Positions 32,490 to 50,708 of a DNA stretch of 64,000 bases are shown here, piece after piece; the first letter of the stretch is position 1, and each line of letters starts with the position of its first letter. The stretch covers positions 2,666,001-2,730,000 of the forward strand of contig NZ_AP022564.1 of the NCBI RefSeq assembly GCF_010727125.1, given 5' to 3'. Origin of the DNA: Mycolicibacter terrae. GTDB taxonomy: Bacteria > Actinomycetota > Actinomycetes > Mycobacteriales > Mycobacteriaceae. The position numbers and the translations under genes are program-made. A model generated the notes under the pieces. That model did not search any database, was not told the origin of the DNA, and saw nothing but the letters and a program-made list of their open reading frames with translations.

Positions 32490-33008
32490 TCAGTGCGCGG
32501 CGAGGACCTGCATCAGCTGCGTCGCCGTGTCACGCGAGAGCACCCAGCTGCCCTGGTCGACGAGCTGCAGCGGAACGGTCACCGGGGCAGGCATCTTCGG
32601 CCCGGTGATCGTCACGTTGGACAGTGCCCGGCCCTCGCCGGTCGGCACCACGTTGAGCACATCGAAGTTGTAGGGCAGTTCCCCGTCGCGGTAAGCCTTG
32701 CGCAGCTCATGGTCGAGCCCGTGGCCCTCCTGCGCCGTGATGCCGTTCTCGACCAGGTCGCCCTTCTCCTTGTAGCCGATCCCGGCGTCGCTGAGCCTGG
32801 TGAGCATGCCCGAGACCTCACCGGTGGTGGGCAACGGCGCACCGGCCGCCGGCTGGGGCTCCGGCACCGGAGGGGGAGGGTCCAGCGGAATCGGCACGCC
32901 GGCAACGACGTCGGGAGGTGCGGCCGGCTCGGCCGACGCCAGGCCGGCGGATGCCATCCCGATCACGGCCAGCGCCGCGGCGCCGCTCAGCAGAAGTCTT
33001 CCGGTCAC
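32490..33008 (-). CDS. cfp2: Low-molecular-weight secreted antigen CFP-2/MTB12-like
   Basis: 172-aa exported protein: signal peptide of about 27 residues (LLLSGAAALAVIGMASAGLASA), a Pro-rich linker (PLDPPPPVPEPQPA), then the compact MTB12 domain (GEVSGMLTRLSDAGIGYKEKG … NVTITGPKMPAPVTVPLQLVDQGSWVLSR). The same gene (Rv2376c) neighbours mbtH in M. tuberculosis, which supports the name. It is a culture-filtrate T-cell antigen of unknown biochemical role. It lies downstream of mbtH on the same strand and may be read through from the mbt operon. Confidence 0.9.
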   Translation of the reverse strand: MTGRLLLSGAAALAVIGMASAGLASAEPAAPPDVVAGVPIPLDPPPPVPEPQPAAGAPLPTTGEVSGMLTRLSDAGIGYKEKGDLVENGITAQEGHGLDHELRKAYRDGELPYNFDVLNVVPTGEGRALSNVTITGPKMPAPVTVPLQLVDQGSWVLSRDTATQLMQVLAAH

Positions 33009-33043
33009 AGTTCACCCCTCCGACGACGGTTACCGCGCAAAGG

Positions 33044-33274
33044 CTACCCCTGTTCGGCCGCCATGGCATCACGAAGACTCTTGGGACGCAGGTCGATCCA
33101 ATGCTGTTCGACGTACTCCAGACATGCCGCGCGAGCGGCACCCTGTTCACCTCCGTAGACCACTCGCCACCCGGCCGGAACATCGGCGAAGGTCGGCCAG
33201 AGGCTGTACTGGTCCTCGTCGTTGACCAGCACGTAGAAGGCGCCGTTGTCGTCGTCAAAGGGGTTGGTGCTCAT
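33044..33274 (-). CDS. mbtH: MbtH-like protein
   Basis: 76-aa founding member of the MbtH family, small proteins that bind NRPS adenylation domains and are needed for their folding and activity. The signature is visible: [21 protein letters not shown], and the C-terminal [14 protein letters not shown]. The ATG at 33274 overlaps the mbtG stop codon as ATGA. The frame remains open upstream only because of overlap with mbtG. Its clients here should be the A domains of MbtB, MbtE and MbtF. Confidence 0.95.
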   Translation of the reverse strand: MSTNPFDDDNGAFYVLVNDEDQYSLWPTFADVPAGWRVVYGGEQGAARAACLEYVEQHWIDLRPKSLRDAMAAEQG

Positions 33275-34578
33275 CGGCTCTCCTCGATATCGGTCCGTCG
33301 GACAGAGACCAGGTCGCTGCCCGCGGTGGTGGTAGTCGATCGGGTGCCCAGGATCCGGTCGGACAGCAGGCCCAGACAGCTCAGGTTGGGAAACCCCGGC
33401 CCCTGGGTCAGTCCGGCCAGGTTGGGCAGGAACAGCTTCGGGGTGACACCGGCGACGGCCAGGTCGTGACCGATCGCCTCGGCCAGCCGGTCGCCGGACA
33501 GCGGGCCGCCCAGGCCCAGCTCCAGCAGATCCAGGGTGTCCTGACCGAACAGCGACACGAACCACAGCGGGTCGGCGCCGGAACCGTCGATGACCAGGTC
33601 GAAGCCGTGCACGGTCTCGAGGTTCTCACCACCGCGGTTCGTGCTCAGCGTCAACCGGATTCGGCCGTCACGAGCCACCGCGTGCGCAACCCGGCCCCGT
33701 AGATGCCGGATCCGGTCGTCGGCGAGCAGCGCGTCCTGCACGCGCGCCGAGAACACCCCGCGGTCGGTGCGGGCCAGCGCATCCCGCCGCTCGGACAGGG
33801 TCAGCGCGGTCCAGTCGGTCGGGTCGGAGAACAGCGCGTTCTCGAAGAAGCCTTCCCCGCGGGTGAACAGCGTCACCTGCGGGGAGATCACCGTGATCGT
33901 CGAAACCCGATGCCGGAACAGCTCGTTGAGCATCGACGCGGCGGTCTCACCGCCGCCGATCACGGCGACGCGCTCGGCGCTGATCCGGTCGGCGGCGGCC
34001 CGGTGCCAGAACTGGGCGATCGAGAGCACCAGCGGGTTGCCGGGCAGGATCGACTTCTCGGCCTGGCCGGGGCCGGTGATCATCACCGCCTCGGCGGTCA
34101 CTGTGGTCTCCCGGGAGGCCTCCCTCGTGCGCAACGACCAGCCCGCGCCGTTGACCGACAGCCGGTCCACCTCGCCGGGGATCACGCGCAGCCGCACCGC
34201 ATCGGCGACCCAGCGCAGGTACTGGCTCCACCGCAGATGGGTGGGGGCCGGCCGGCCCCGGTCCACCCACTCGGCGAACTGGCCGGTGGCGATCAGGTAG
34301 GACTGCCAGCTGTAGCGCGTCATCCGCTCGTCGATCTCGGCGTTGCGGCCGGCCACCACCGCCGAGCGGTACGGGAAGCCGACGTCCTTCTCCGGGCTGG
34401 TGCCCAGCCGGTGCGCGCCGTCAGTCCAGCCGCCGGTCGCCCGCCAGTTGGCGGCCACCTCGGTGCGTTCGACGGCGACCACATCGGGTGCCTCGACACC
34501 CATCTCGCGCAGCACCGCCGCCTTGGCGGCCACCGCCACCGCCTTGGCGCCCGCGCCCACCACCGCCAGAGTGCTCAT
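33271..34578 (-). CDS. mbtG: L-lysine N6-monooxygenase MbtG
   Basis: 435-aa flavin-dependent N-hydroxylase that oxidises the epsilon-nitrogen of the lysine residues of mycobactin to create the hydroxamates. The FAD motif [15 protein letters not shown] is at the very N-terminus, and the NADPH motif is in [15 protein letters not shown]. The [20 protein letters not shown] segment near the C-terminus matches SidA/PvdA/IucD-like enzymes. ATGA overlaps at both ends (mbtF upstream, mbtH downstream) show translational coupling. Length is close to M. tuberculosis MbtG (Rv2378c). Confidence 0.94.
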   Translation of the reverse strand: MSTLAVVGAGAKAVAVAAKAAVLREMGVEAPDVVAVERTEVAANWRATGGWTDGAHRLGTSPEKDVGFPYRSAVVAGRNAEIDERMTRYSWQSYLIATGQFAEWVDRGRPAPTHLRWSQYLRWVADAVRLRVIPGEVDRLSVNGAGWSLRTREASRETTVTAEAVMITGPGQAEKSILPGNPLVLSIAQFWHRAAADRISAERVAVIGGGETAASMLNELFRHRVSTITVISPQVTLFTRGEGFFENALFSDPTDWTALTLSERRDALARTDRGVFSARVQDALLADDRIRHLRGRVAHAVARDGRIRLTLSTNRGGENLETVHGFDLVIDGSGADPLWFVSLFGQDTLDLLELGLGGPLSGDRLAEAIGHDLAVAGVTPKLFLPNLAGLTQGPGFPNLSCLGLLSDRILGTRSTTTTAGSDLVSVRRTDIEESR

Positions 34579-37500
34579 CGCAGCTCCTCCACCAGATCGC
34601 CCAGGCTTTGGGCGAATAGTTCCTGCAGTTCGGTGATCTGCCCGGCGCCGAGGATGTCGGGCAGCGTGCGCCACTGGGTCATCAGCGCCGGGCCCGACCC
34701 GAGGTCGGCCACCGCGGCGAAGATGCTCAGCTCGTGGCGCACCGCCTGGTCGGGTTCGGGCACCGACGGCAGGCCGGCGATCAGATCGGGTGCCACGGCC
34801 GGCCCGCCCCCGGCCCGGTCGACGCGCCCGAGGTAGTTCAGCAGCACCTGCGGTCCGGCACCGGCGGCCAGCTGGACGGCAGTGTCGGGGCGCAGGTAGG
34901 CCAACAGGCCGTAATCGATGCCGCTGCCGGGGATCTGCGCCAGGGCCCGCGCGACGCCCGCCGGGTCGGGATGGTGCACCCGCAGCGGGTAGATCGCGGT
35001 CAGCAGTCCGGCGATGTCGGCGGTGTCGACGCCGGGGACGGCGTCTTCGGCGCGTCCGTGGGTCTCCAGCGCCAGCAGCGGCGCCGCACCGTCCTGCCCG
35101 CGCCGGGTCCGCCAGGCGGTGACCATGCGCGCCGTCGCCGCCACCAACAGGTCATGCATCGGCAGCTGCGACGCCAGCAGGGCGGCGGTGATCGTCGGAT
35201 CGGCGACGGCCATCGAGACCGTCAGGTCGCCGGCGCGGTCGCAGTCGGGACGCACTCGCCGAGCGCCCAGCTCCGGGTCCTCGCCGGTCAGTTGGGCAGC
35301 CCAGTACCCCGCGGTGTCCAGCGCGTGTGCGCGCTCGGTGAGGGCGGTGGCCCAGCGCCGGTAGCCGCTGCGTTCCGGCAGCGGGTCGGCTCCGGCCAGC
35401 GCGGCGTGCAGCTCGCCCAGGATCACCTGCCACGAGACCGGGTCCAGCGCCAGCACGTGCCCGCACAGCAGCAGCACCCCGGTGCCGGCGGACGGGCGAA
35501 GCCATAGCGCCCGCAGCAGGACTCCGGCCTGCGGGTCCAGGCCGGCCAGGAGCCGGGTGCCGTGCTCGGTGACCGTCTGCAGATCGTCGGCGTCGACGGC
35601 GATCTCGGTCAGGATGTCGACGGGTTCGATCGGGTGCAGCATCAGCGTGGCCGGATCGAGGCGGGTGTGCAGCACCGGGTGCACGGCGACGATCGCGGCC
35701 AGCGCAGACCGCAGTCGCTGCGGATCCGTGCCGGCCGGAAGGCGAATCGCTTCCACCTGTCCGAGCCGGCGGGGGCTGCCGTACTGGTAGAGCCAGCGGC
35801 CGGCCGGGAGCAGCGGGATCGGCCCGTCGTCGGCGGCTGATTCGACGGCCCGCTCGGCCTCGGCGGCTTCGTTGTCCAGGGCGGCGGCCAGATCCCGAAT
35901 CGTGTTGCAGGTCAGAGCGGTCCGCGGACGCATGGGCAGCCCGCGCCGGCGTGCTGCGCGGACCATCGACAGCGCGACGATGCTGTCCAGGCCCAGCTCA
36001 CGGAGATCGGTCTCGACACCGGGGGTCACGCCTGCCAGGCCTGCTTGGCCCCCGAAGACCTCGGCCAGGATCTCCACCAGCGCCCGCTCGGTGTCGGTGG
36101 CCGGTTCCGCGCCGCTGCCGATGATGGGGCCGGCCAGGGCGACCAGCGCCTCGGCGTCGAGTTTTCCGTTGGGGGTCAACGGCATCGACTCCACCACGGT
36201 GATGCGCGCCGGCACCAGGTATGCCGGCAGCCGGGCGCCGATCTCGGCTCGGACCCGGGTGGCGTCCACGCCGGGGCCGGTGACGAACCCGGCCAGTTGG
36301 GTTCCGGTCGGTCCCTGCACGGGCAGCACCGCGGTGGCGGTCACGCCGGTCGCCGCGGCCAGCGCGGTCTCGACCTCGGCGATCTCGACCCGGTAGCCAC
36401 GGACCTTGACCTGGTCGTCCGCGCGTCCCAGATACATCAGCCGGCCGTCTGCGCGGCGCCGGACCAGGTCCCCGGTGCGATACATCCGGCCGCCGACCGA
36501 AAACGGGTCGGCGACGTAGCGGCCGGCGGTCGCGCCGGCCCGGCCCAGATATCCGCGGGTGACCTGCGCACCGGCCAGGTACAGCTCGCCGGCCACCCCG
36601 TCGGGTACGCCGCGCAGCCCGGAGTCCAGCACGTGAGCGGTCATGCCCCGCACCGCCTCTCCGATCACCGGAACGTCCGTGTCGGCGACGTCGGCGACCA
36701 CGGCCTCCACAGTGGCCTCGGTGGGCCCGTAGCAGTTGTGCACGGCGACCGACGACGCCGCCGATACCGACCGCAGCTTCAACCAGGTGTGCGCTGCGAT
36801 GGCCTCGCCGCCCAGTGCCAGCACGCTGAGGCGGTGGGCGGCCTGCGCACCGAGCAGGCCGGCGTCGAACAGTTGGGTGAACATCGACGGTGAGGTGTCG
36901 ATCATGTCCAGTCGGTACCGGCGGATGCCGTCGATGATCGCCTCGGCGTCGCGCATCTCCTCGGCCGAGAACAGGTGCACGCTCTGCCCGCCCAGCAGGC
37001 CGACCAGCGGCTGCCAGCTCGCGTCGAAGCTCAACGACCAGGCGTGCGCGATGCGCAGTCTGCGGCCCAGCCGGGCCACGGCGGGTGCGTACATCCGCTG
37101 CTCGTGGTCGGCGAAATAGGACGCGAGCGCTCGGTGGGTGCCGACGACGCCCTTGGGTTCCCCGGTGGAGCCGGAGGTGAAGATGACGTAGGCGGCGGAG
37201 TCGGGGTGAATCGCCGTCGGCGTCGGGCCCCGCCCGACATCGCCGGAACGCAGTTCGGCCAGCAGCTCGGCGGTGAGCGTCAGCTTCGGATCGGCTTGAC
37301 GCAGAATGGATTCGATTCGCGTCTTGGGCAAAGTGACATCGATCGGGACGTAGGCCGCGCCGGTCTGCAACACCGCCAGTATCGCGATGACCGAATCCAG
37401 CGAGCGCGGCAGCGCGATCGCGACCCGGTCTTCCTGGCCGATTCCCCGACCGGCCAGGGCTCCTGCCAGCCGGGCCGTTTCGGAGTACAGCTCGGCGTAG

Positions 37501-38971
37501 GTCAGGGTACGGTCCTCGCCGGTGAGCGCCGGGCTGTCGGGGTTCGCGGCGACAGCGGCGGCGAACAGGGCCGGAACCGAGGCGGCGGGTACGTTCACCG
37601 ATGCCACCGGCTGGCCCCGGCGGGCCCGCTCGGCGGGCAGCAGCACGTCCAGGTCAGCGATGCGGGGCCGCGCCGGGTCGACCAGCTGGCGTAGCACCTG
37701 CAGCAGCCGCCGGCCCAGGTCCGGGACCGACAGTTCCCCCAGCGCGTCGGGAACGGCCTCCAGCAGCACGGTGAGCCGGCCGTCGCGGGGCGGGGAGCTG
37801 ACCAGCGTCAGCGGGTAGTGGGTGAGGCTTTCCACCGTGACCGGGATGAAGCGCACTCCGTCGGGCGTGGTCACGCCGGCTGCCGCCGAACCGATCGGTG
37901 CGTTCTCGAACACCAGCAGGGTGTCGAACACTGCGTTGGCGCTGGCCCGCTGCACCGTGGACAGGCTCACGTAGCCCAGGTCGCGCATGGCCGCGGTATC
38001 ACGTTGCAGTGCTTGGCAGGTCGCGACCACCTCGGCCCGCGGCGGTGTCGATGCGACCACCGGGACGGTGTTGATGAACAGCCCGACCATGGATTCGACG
38101 CCGGTGAGCTGCTGGGGCCGCCCGGAGACCACCGCACCGAACGACACCTCGTCGCGGTCGGTGAGCCGGCCGAGCAGCACCGCCCAGGCGAACTGCAGCA
38201 CCGTGTTCAGGGTCAGGCCGTGCCGCCGGGCCCACTCGCTCAGCCGGGCGGTGTCGTCGGGGCCCAGGGCCACCTCGTGGGTCTGCGGTATGGCGCTGCC
38301 CAATTCGGCCCGCTCGCCGTCGGCCAGGATGGTCGGGGCGGTCAGCGGGGCCAGATAGTCGCGCCAGGCGGCGACGGCTTCATCGGTGTCCTGGGCGCCC
38401 AGCCAGCCGATGTAGTCACGGTAGGGGCGCGGTGCGGGCAGCGGGTCGACGCCGCCGGCCCGGTAGATCGCCACCAGTTCGTCGAAGAACACCGCCATCG
38501 ACCAGCCGTCGAGCAGCAGGTGGTGCACGGTGAGGATCAGCCGGTGCCGGTCGGCGGCGGAGCGGACCAGCACAAAGCGCAGCAGGGGCCCGCGGGCCAG
38601 ATCGAAGTTGGTGGTGCGTTCGGTGTTCGCGATCTCCTCGAATTCACCTGGGACGGCATCGATCTCGCGCCACCGAAGGTCGGCCTGCGCGGGGATGATC
38701 TGCACCGGGTGCGGCAGGTCGACATCCCAGAACGACGCCCGCAGATTGGCGTGCCGGGCCAGCATCGCCTCGGCGCTGCGGCGCAGCAGCCCGGCGTCGA
38801 CGGCGCCGACGACGTCGATGACGAATTGCACGGTGTAGACGTCCACCCCGTCGTCGGCTGCCAACCCATCAGTGGCGAGCTTGGCCAGCGAGAACAGCCC
38901 CTGCTGCAGCGGGGACAGTGCCAGCACGTCCTCGATCGATGACGCTGGGTTGCGCTGTGTTGAGGCCTCGG

Positions 38972-38990
<19 letters not shown>
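34575..38990 (-). CDS. mbtF: Mycobactin NRPS MbtF (C-A-T-C/E)
   Basis: 1471-aa nonribosomal peptide synthetase that adds the terminal N6-hydroxylysine and releases mycobactin. Order: condensation domain (catalytic HHLLLDG at 156-162), adenylation domain (YVIFTSGSTGEPKG; NCYGPTEA), thiolation domain (LRELGLDSIVALS) and a C-terminal condensation/epimerisation-like domain whose core is altered to GHVLALD before VSW. Reading the A-domain pocket by alignment to GrsA gives D-A-Q-D-A-G-C-V-E, close to known lysine codes. Alternative start: GTG at 38975, which would overlap the mbtE stop by 4 bases instead of 19. Same length class as Rv2379c. Confidence 0.93.
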
Positions 38991-45503
<6,513 letters not shown>

Positions 45504-45511
<8 letters not shown>

Positions 45512-48434
45512 GGGTGAAAACAGTCCTTTCCGTCGCCGCGGCCGGCGCTGTGTCGTCACGCAGCGTCGCCGTCAGCTGGGCGCCGGTCATTCCGGCCAGC
45601 AGTGGTCCGATCGCCACCCGCCGACCGGTCGCACGGCCCAGTCGCTTGCGTAGGTCCAGGGCGAGCAGTGAGTCCAGGCCCAGGTCGACCAGTGCCCGGT
45701 GCATGTCGATGTCGTCGGGGTGATCCAGGCCGAGCACGGTCGCGAGTTCGGCGGCCACCACGTCGCCGGCCTGGCGGTCGGCGCCGGGTTGCACCGGTGA
45801 CCCGCTCAGCGATTCGGCGAACGGGGACACCACCCCCTGGCTGTCGAAGAACACGGCCAGCCGGTCGAAGTCGGCGGCCAGGATCGCCGGGTCGTTCGGC
45901 GCGGCCAGCAGTCCGGCGGTGATCGCGGCCTCGGGGGGCATCGGTGTCAGGCCGGTCCTGGCGATCCGGTTCTTCTCCTCGCCGCTGACCACGGCCACGC
46001 TCTGCCACAGCCCCCAGCGAATCGAGTTCGCGTTCAGGCCCGATGTCCGCAGCTGCGTCACCAGGGTGTCGGCCATCCGGTTGGCCGCCGCGTAGAGGCC
46101 GTGGCCCGACCCGCCCCACAGCGCCAGCACCGACGAGCAGACCAGCACTCGTGCATCGGCATGCCGCGGCCAGCGACGTACCAGGTTGTCCAGCCCGATC
46201 ACTTTGGCGCCGAGGGCATCCCGAACGGCACCGCCGCTGATCTGCTCGGTGGCGATCGCTTCCGCCGACGCGGTGTGCACCATGAGCCCGGCCGGCGCCG
46301 GGTGGTGCTCGTCGACCAGTGCCGCCAGCGCTGCATCGTCGGTGATGTCGCACCGGATCGCGCTGATCTGCGCTCCGGTGCGGGCACGTAGCGCATCCAA
46401 CCGGGCCGCAGTGGCGCCGGCGGCCCCGCTGCGGCTGAGCAGGATGATGTCCCGGGCGCCGCGTTCGGCGCAGAACGCCGCGAAGGCCATCCCGATGGCC
46501 CCGGTGCCGCCACTGATCACGATGGTCTCGGGAATCGCTGGCACACCCGGCGCGGCGGGAGATTCGACCAATCGGCGCACCGAAAGCCGCCCGGCGCGCA
46601 CTGCGACCTCGGTGTCGGTCAGGGCCAGCGCGGCGATCGCGGCCCGGAGGTCAGCGGTGGTGGGCCGGGCCGGCAGGTCCAGGTGTGCGAACGTCTGGTC
46701 GGGATAGCCGAATCCGGTGCTGCGGTGCAGCGCCGCCAGTGCGGCGGCCCCGGGCCGCGGCGGCGGATCACCGTCGAGCCGTTCGGCCCCGCGGGTGATC
46801 AGCCACACCCGTCGGCAGGTGGGCCCGGGTGCCGGCGACGTCTGTCCGGCCGCATGACCGGCGAACGTGCTTGCCGCCACGGAGATCTCGACATCGTCGG
46901 CGGGCGGGGCGATGAGCACCAGCAGCTCGGCGTCCGCCGGCTCGACCGCACCGGCGTCCAAACCCGCCACCAGCCGCGCGGCCAGCTCTGATGACTCTCC
47001 GGTGTAGTCGATGACGGCGACTCCGCCGGGCCGGTCGGTGGGTTCGTCGATCGGCGCCCACTGTTCGGTCATGACGACCGGCTCCCCGGCGGGCCGCGGA
47101 GAACGCTCGGCACCGGCCCACAGCCTGGTGGTGTGCATCGGGGCGTGCGGGAAATGACGCAGCGGTGCGCCTGCATCGGGTGCGGCGAAGTCCCGCCAGC
47201 GATAGCCGGGATCGGCGATCGCCGCGGCTGCGATGTTGGCCGCCAGCGCCTCGTCGGCCGGGTGATCGCGGTCGGTGCTGGCCAGTAGCTGCGCCGCATC
47301 GGCGATGTCGCCCAGCGGCACCAGCAGGGTGGGGTGCGCCGACATCTCGATGAACGTGGTGACGCCGCGCGCCACCGCGGCAGCGGTGGCCAGATCGAAG
47401 CGAACCTGCTGACGGAGATTGTCGAACCAGTACTGCCGGAACGTCCTGCCCGGCGGGACCGGACCGCCGTACACCGAGCCAATGAATTCGACTGGCGCGC
47501 TGTGGAATTGCGCATCGGGAAGCAGCGCGAACATGCGGTCGCGCAGTGGCTCGAGCACGCTGGTGTGTGCCGGGTAGCGCACCGCCAGCTCCCGGGCGAA
47601 CACCCCGCGGCGGTCGGCCCGCTCCAGGATCCGCTGCACCGCAGCCCATTCGCCGGAGACGACCACCGATTCGGGGCCGTTGACCACCGACAGCTCCACC
47701 CAGCCCGGGGTTCCGGCGATGAATTCGGCGGCGGCCTCGGGGCCCAGGGCGATCATCGCCATGCCGAATCGCCCCGGGGTGTCATCGGTCAGTTCCGCCC
47801 GGGCGATCACCACCGCCACCGCGGCGTCGAGATCCACCACACCGGCGGTGTAGGCCGCGGCGAGTTCGCCCAGGCTGTGGCCGACGGTGATGTCGGGCAG
47901 GACGCCGAAATGTCGCCAGGTGGCGGCCAGCGCCGCGGCGTGGGTGAACTGCGCGGCCTGCACCACCACCGGGTCCGGGTCGTCGGTGCCGCACAGGTAG
48001 GCCGACGGCGAGGCGTGCCCGGCGCGGCGGAAGGCCTCTTCGCAGCGATCCGCCTCGGCACGGTAGGCCGCGATGCCGAGTAGGTCGGCACCCATGCCGG
48101 GCCACTGGTTGCCCTGTCCGGGGAACACGAAGGCGGTGCGGGCGGCCTCCTGGTGATGCGATCGGGCCACCAGCGGATGGTCGACGTCGTGGTAGACCGC
48201 GTCGAGGCCGCTGATCAGTTCGCCCGTGTCGCGGGCCCGGATCACCGCGCGGTACCTGCGGATCGGGCGGGTGGCCCGCAGCGTCTGCGCCACCGCCGCG
48301 ACGCCGGGCCGCTGGGTGTGCAGGTAGCGAGCCAGTGCGCCGGCCTCGGCCTGCACCAGGTCGCGGGCGTGCGCCGAGATCAGGACCGGGATGCGGCCGT
48401 CGGGCAGGACGGTCGGGTGGGTGCTCAGCACGAC
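45504..48434 (-). CDS. mbtD: Mycobactin polyketide synthase MbtD (AT-KR-ACP)
   Basis: 976-aa PKS subunit that, with the ketosynthase MbtC, forms the beta-hydroxy acid unit of mycobactin. The acyltransferase domain has FPGQGNQWPGMG and the active-site GHSLGELAA; the ketoreductase has VISGGTGAIGMAFAAF and ILLSRSG; the acyl carrier ends the protein with LVDLGLDSLLALDLRKRLG. No KS or dehydratase is present, as in Rv2381c (about 1004 aa). The GTG at 48434 (VLSTHPTVLPDG) is chosen because the frame before it lies inside mbtC; the two genes then overlap by 10 bases. Confidence 0.92.
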
Positions 48435-49759
48435 GGCGCCATTTCCGCGTCGTCGACGGCGACGATGACGTGCGCGTTGGTGCCGCTCATGCCGAACGCC
48501 GAGACCGAGCCGATCCGGTGGCCGTCGCGCGCCGGCCAGGCGGTGATGGTTTCGGCCAGGGTGATGCCGCCGCCGTCCCCGCCGTCCCAGTCGATGCCGT
48601 CGTGCCATCCGTCGCGCACGTGCAGGGTGGGCGGGATCATCTGGTGTTCGGCGGCCAGCAGCACCTTGGCCAGGCCGAGCGCCCCGGCCGCGGCCTGGGT
48701 GTGCCCGATGTTGGACTTGACCGAGCCGAGCCGTGGGCCGGCGCCCGGCTCGGTGTCGGCGCCGTAGACGTTGATCAGCGACCGCAATTCGACGGGGTCA
48801 CCGACCCGGGTGCCTGTTCCGTGGCCCTCGATCATGCCGACCTGGCCGGGGTGTACGTCCGCGTCGGCCAGGGCGTGCCGGAACAGTCGCTGCTGGGCCT
48901 GCCCACTGGGGGTGAGCAGGCCGGTGGTGTGACCGTCCTGGTTGAGCCGGCTGGACAACACTTCGCCGTAGATGTGCCGACGGTCGCGCACGGCCGCTGA
49001 CTTGCGTTGCAGCACAAAGATTCCGGCGCCTTCGGCCCATACCGTTCCGGTGGCGGCGGCGCTGTAGGGCCGGCAGTGGCCGTCGTCGGACAGGGCGTGC
49101 TGCTTGGAGAACTCGACGAAGAATCCGGGTGAGCCCATCACGCACACGCCGCCGGCGAGCGCCATGTCGGCGTCGCCGGTCCGGATCGCCTGTATCGCCA
49201 GGTGCAGCGCCGAGAGCGCCGACGAACAGGAGGTGTCGACGGTCAGGGCCGGGCCGGCCAGCCCGAGGGTGTAGGCGACCCGGCCGGAGATCACCGACAG
49301 TGCGGTTCCGGGCAGCAGGTGACCGCTGTGTGCGGAGAACTGCGCCATATCCGGGCCGTATCCGGTGACCGACGCGCCGAGATAGACCCCGACGTCATGG
49401 CCGGTCAGCTCGTCGGGGTTGATGCCGGCGTCCTCACACGCGCGCCAGGCCACCCGCAGGGCGACCCGCTGCTGGGGGTCCATCGCGATGGCTTCGCGTG
49501 GCGCGATCCCGAAGAATCCGGGGTCGAATTCGGCGGCGCCGGAAAGGAATCCACCGACGTTGCAGATGGGTTTGAAGCCGTCGCGGTGCGATCCGTCGAT
49601 GAGTTCACGCACCGCCCAGTCCCGGTCCTCGGGAATGGCGCTCAGTGCCTCACGTCCGTCGGCCAGTAGCGACCAGTACTGCTCGGCGGTGTCTATTCCA
49701 CCCGGCGCCTCGACGCCCAGGCCGACGATGACGACCGGATCCTCGCACCGGTCAGGCAT
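48425..49759 (-). CDS. mbtC: Mycobactin ketosynthase MbtC
   Basis: 444-aa stand-alone beta-ketoacyl synthase with the catalytic Cys in [12 protein letters not shown] and histidines in EGHGTGT and SNIGHTQAAAG. It catalyses the decarboxylative condensation that makes the polyketide part together with MbtD. The start at 49759 (MPDRCEDPVVIVG) gives the same length as I recall for Rv2382c and overlaps the mbtT stop by 8 bases; the frame upstream belongs to mbtT. Confidence 0.94.
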   Translation of the reverse strand: MPDRCEDPVVIVGLGVEAPGGIDTAEQYWSLLADGREALSAIPEDRDWAVRELIDGSHRDGFKPICNVGGFLSGAAEFDPGFFGIAPREAIAMDPQQRVALRVAWRACEDAGINPDELTGHDVGVYLGASVTGYGPDMAQFSAHSGHLLPGTALSVISGRVAYTLGLAGPALTVDTSCSSALSALHLAIQAIRTGDADMALAGGVCVMGSPGFFVEFSKQHALSDDGHCRPYSAAATGTVWAEGAGIFVLQRKSAAVRDRRHIYGEVLSSRLNQDGHTTGLLTPSGQAQQRLFRHALADADVHPGQVGMIEGHGTGTRVGDPVELRSLINVYGADTEPGAGPRLGSVKSNIGHTQAAAGALGLAKVLLAAEHQMIPPTLHVRDGWHDGIDWDGGDGGGITLAETITAWPARDGHRIGSVSAFGMSGTNAHVIVAVDDAEMAPSC

Positions 49760-50498
49760 CGGCGATGATCCGGTTCGCCAGGGTGTCAATGTGCTCGTAG
49801 TGGTAGAAATGCCCGCCGTCGTACAGCGACACCGTGCAGGCGCCGGTGGTGTGCTCGGCCCAGCGTTCCAGCAGGTCGGTGCCGACCCGGCCGTCGGAGC
49901 GGCCGCCCAGCACGTTGATGTCGGCGCGGATGGTTGCCTCGGGTGGGCACTGGTAGCGGTTGAACGCCTGATAGTCCGAGCGCACCGGGGCGAGCAGCAG
50001 GGCCAGGAATTCCTCGTCCGCCAGAATGCGCGGGTCGGTGCCGCCCAGTTCCTCTAGCTCGGCACGCAGGTCGGCGTCACCGGTGGGCACCTTGCGCAGC
50101 CCAGCAATCACGCCCGGCGCAGGCGCGGCCGAGGCCCACAGTCGCTGGATCTCGATACCGCGCTCTTCGGCGAGGCGGGCGAATTCGAACGCGACGATCG
50201 AGCCCATGCTGTGCCCGAACAGCCGCAGCGGGCCCAGGTCGCGCCAGGGCGCTGCGTCGAACAGGCCGCGGGCCAGTTCCGGCAGGGTCTCGGCGGGCGG
50301 TTCGCGGAACCGGTCGGCGCGCTGCGGATACTGCATGACGTAGGTGTCGGCGCCGGCGGCCAGTGCCAGCGCCAGCGGGCGGTAGTTGACCGCTGCTCCC
50401 CCGGCGTGCGGGAACACCAGGGTCGCCGGACCGGGCCCGGAAAAGCGGCCCATCCAGGCCGGAAACCGCGCGACGGCCGAGGTGTCGTCGACGGCCAT
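49752..50498 (-). CDS. mbtT: Type II thioesterase MbtT
   Basis: 248-aa alpha/beta hydrolase of the GrsT/RifR type. VFPHAGGAAVNYRPLA is the oxyanion region, GHSMGS holds the nucleophile Ser, and GGHFYHYEH carries the catalytic His near the C-terminus. Such enzymes clear misprimed carriers or release intermediates. In M. tuberculosis a thioesterase is, to my knowledge, fused to the C-terminus of MbtB; here MbtB lacks it and this separate gene heads the mbtT-C-D-E-F-G-H operon. GGAGGGGG lies 6 nt before the ATG, and an IdeR-like box overlaps the leader. Confidence 0.9.
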   Translation of the reverse strand: MAVDDTSAVARFPAWMGRFSGPGPATLVFPHAGGAAVNYRPLALALAAGADTYVMQYPQRADRFREPPAETLPELARGLFDAAPWRDLGPLRLFGHSMGSIVAFEFARLAEERGIEIQRLWASAAPAPGVIAGLRKVPTGDADLRAELEELGGTDPRILADEEFLALLLAPVRSDYQAFNRYQCPPEATIRADINVLGGRSDGRVGTDLLERWAEHTTGACTVSLYDGGHFYHYEHIDTLANRIIADA

Positions 50499-50514
50499 CC
50501 GACCCCCTCCGGTG

Positions 50515-50533
50515 TTAGTAAAGGCTGCCCTAA
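50515..50533 (-). promoter_or_regulatory. Candidate IdeR iron box upstream of mbtT
   Basis: Read on the minus strand the 19-mer is TTAGGGCAGCCTTTACTAA, matching the IdeR consensus TTAGGTTAGGCTAACCTAA at 13 of 19 positions, including both outer TTAG/CTAA ends. It ends 17 bp from the mbtT ATG, suitable for repression of the mbtT-to-mbtH operon under iron-replete conditions. A further TTAGGTTA half-site lies at 50544-50551. Confidence 0.65.
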
Positions 50534-50612
50534 TTTTCCTGGGTTAGGTTACCCCCCTCGCGGGACGGCCGGAAATCCGGGCGGTCGTTCGCCAGTTGGC
50601 GGCCTGGAACCG

Positions 50613-50674
50613 CGCCGAACGTGCACTGAGCGCGATTCCTTGGCCCATTCCTCGCACTGATTGCACGTTCGGCG
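50613..50674. repeat. Palindromic intergenic element, copy 3 (mbtT/SnoaL gap)
   Basis: A perfect 13-bp inverted repeat: CGCCGAACGTGCA at 50613-50625 and its complement at 50662-50674, with a 36-nt loop. It is very similar in arm sequence and size to the element at 21322-21384. It lies 35 bp before the SnoaL-like gene and 80 bp from the candidate IdeR box. Confidence 0.7.
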
Positions 50675-50708
50675 AAGGCAAGGCTGCACCCTGCGTCACA
50701 CTCCCCTG

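Noticed and set aside
48435..48608. N-terminal extension of MbtD by 58 codons
   Set aside because: The extra codons overlap mbtC and translate to an Arg/His-rich stretch; the GTG at 48434 starts the recognisable protein.
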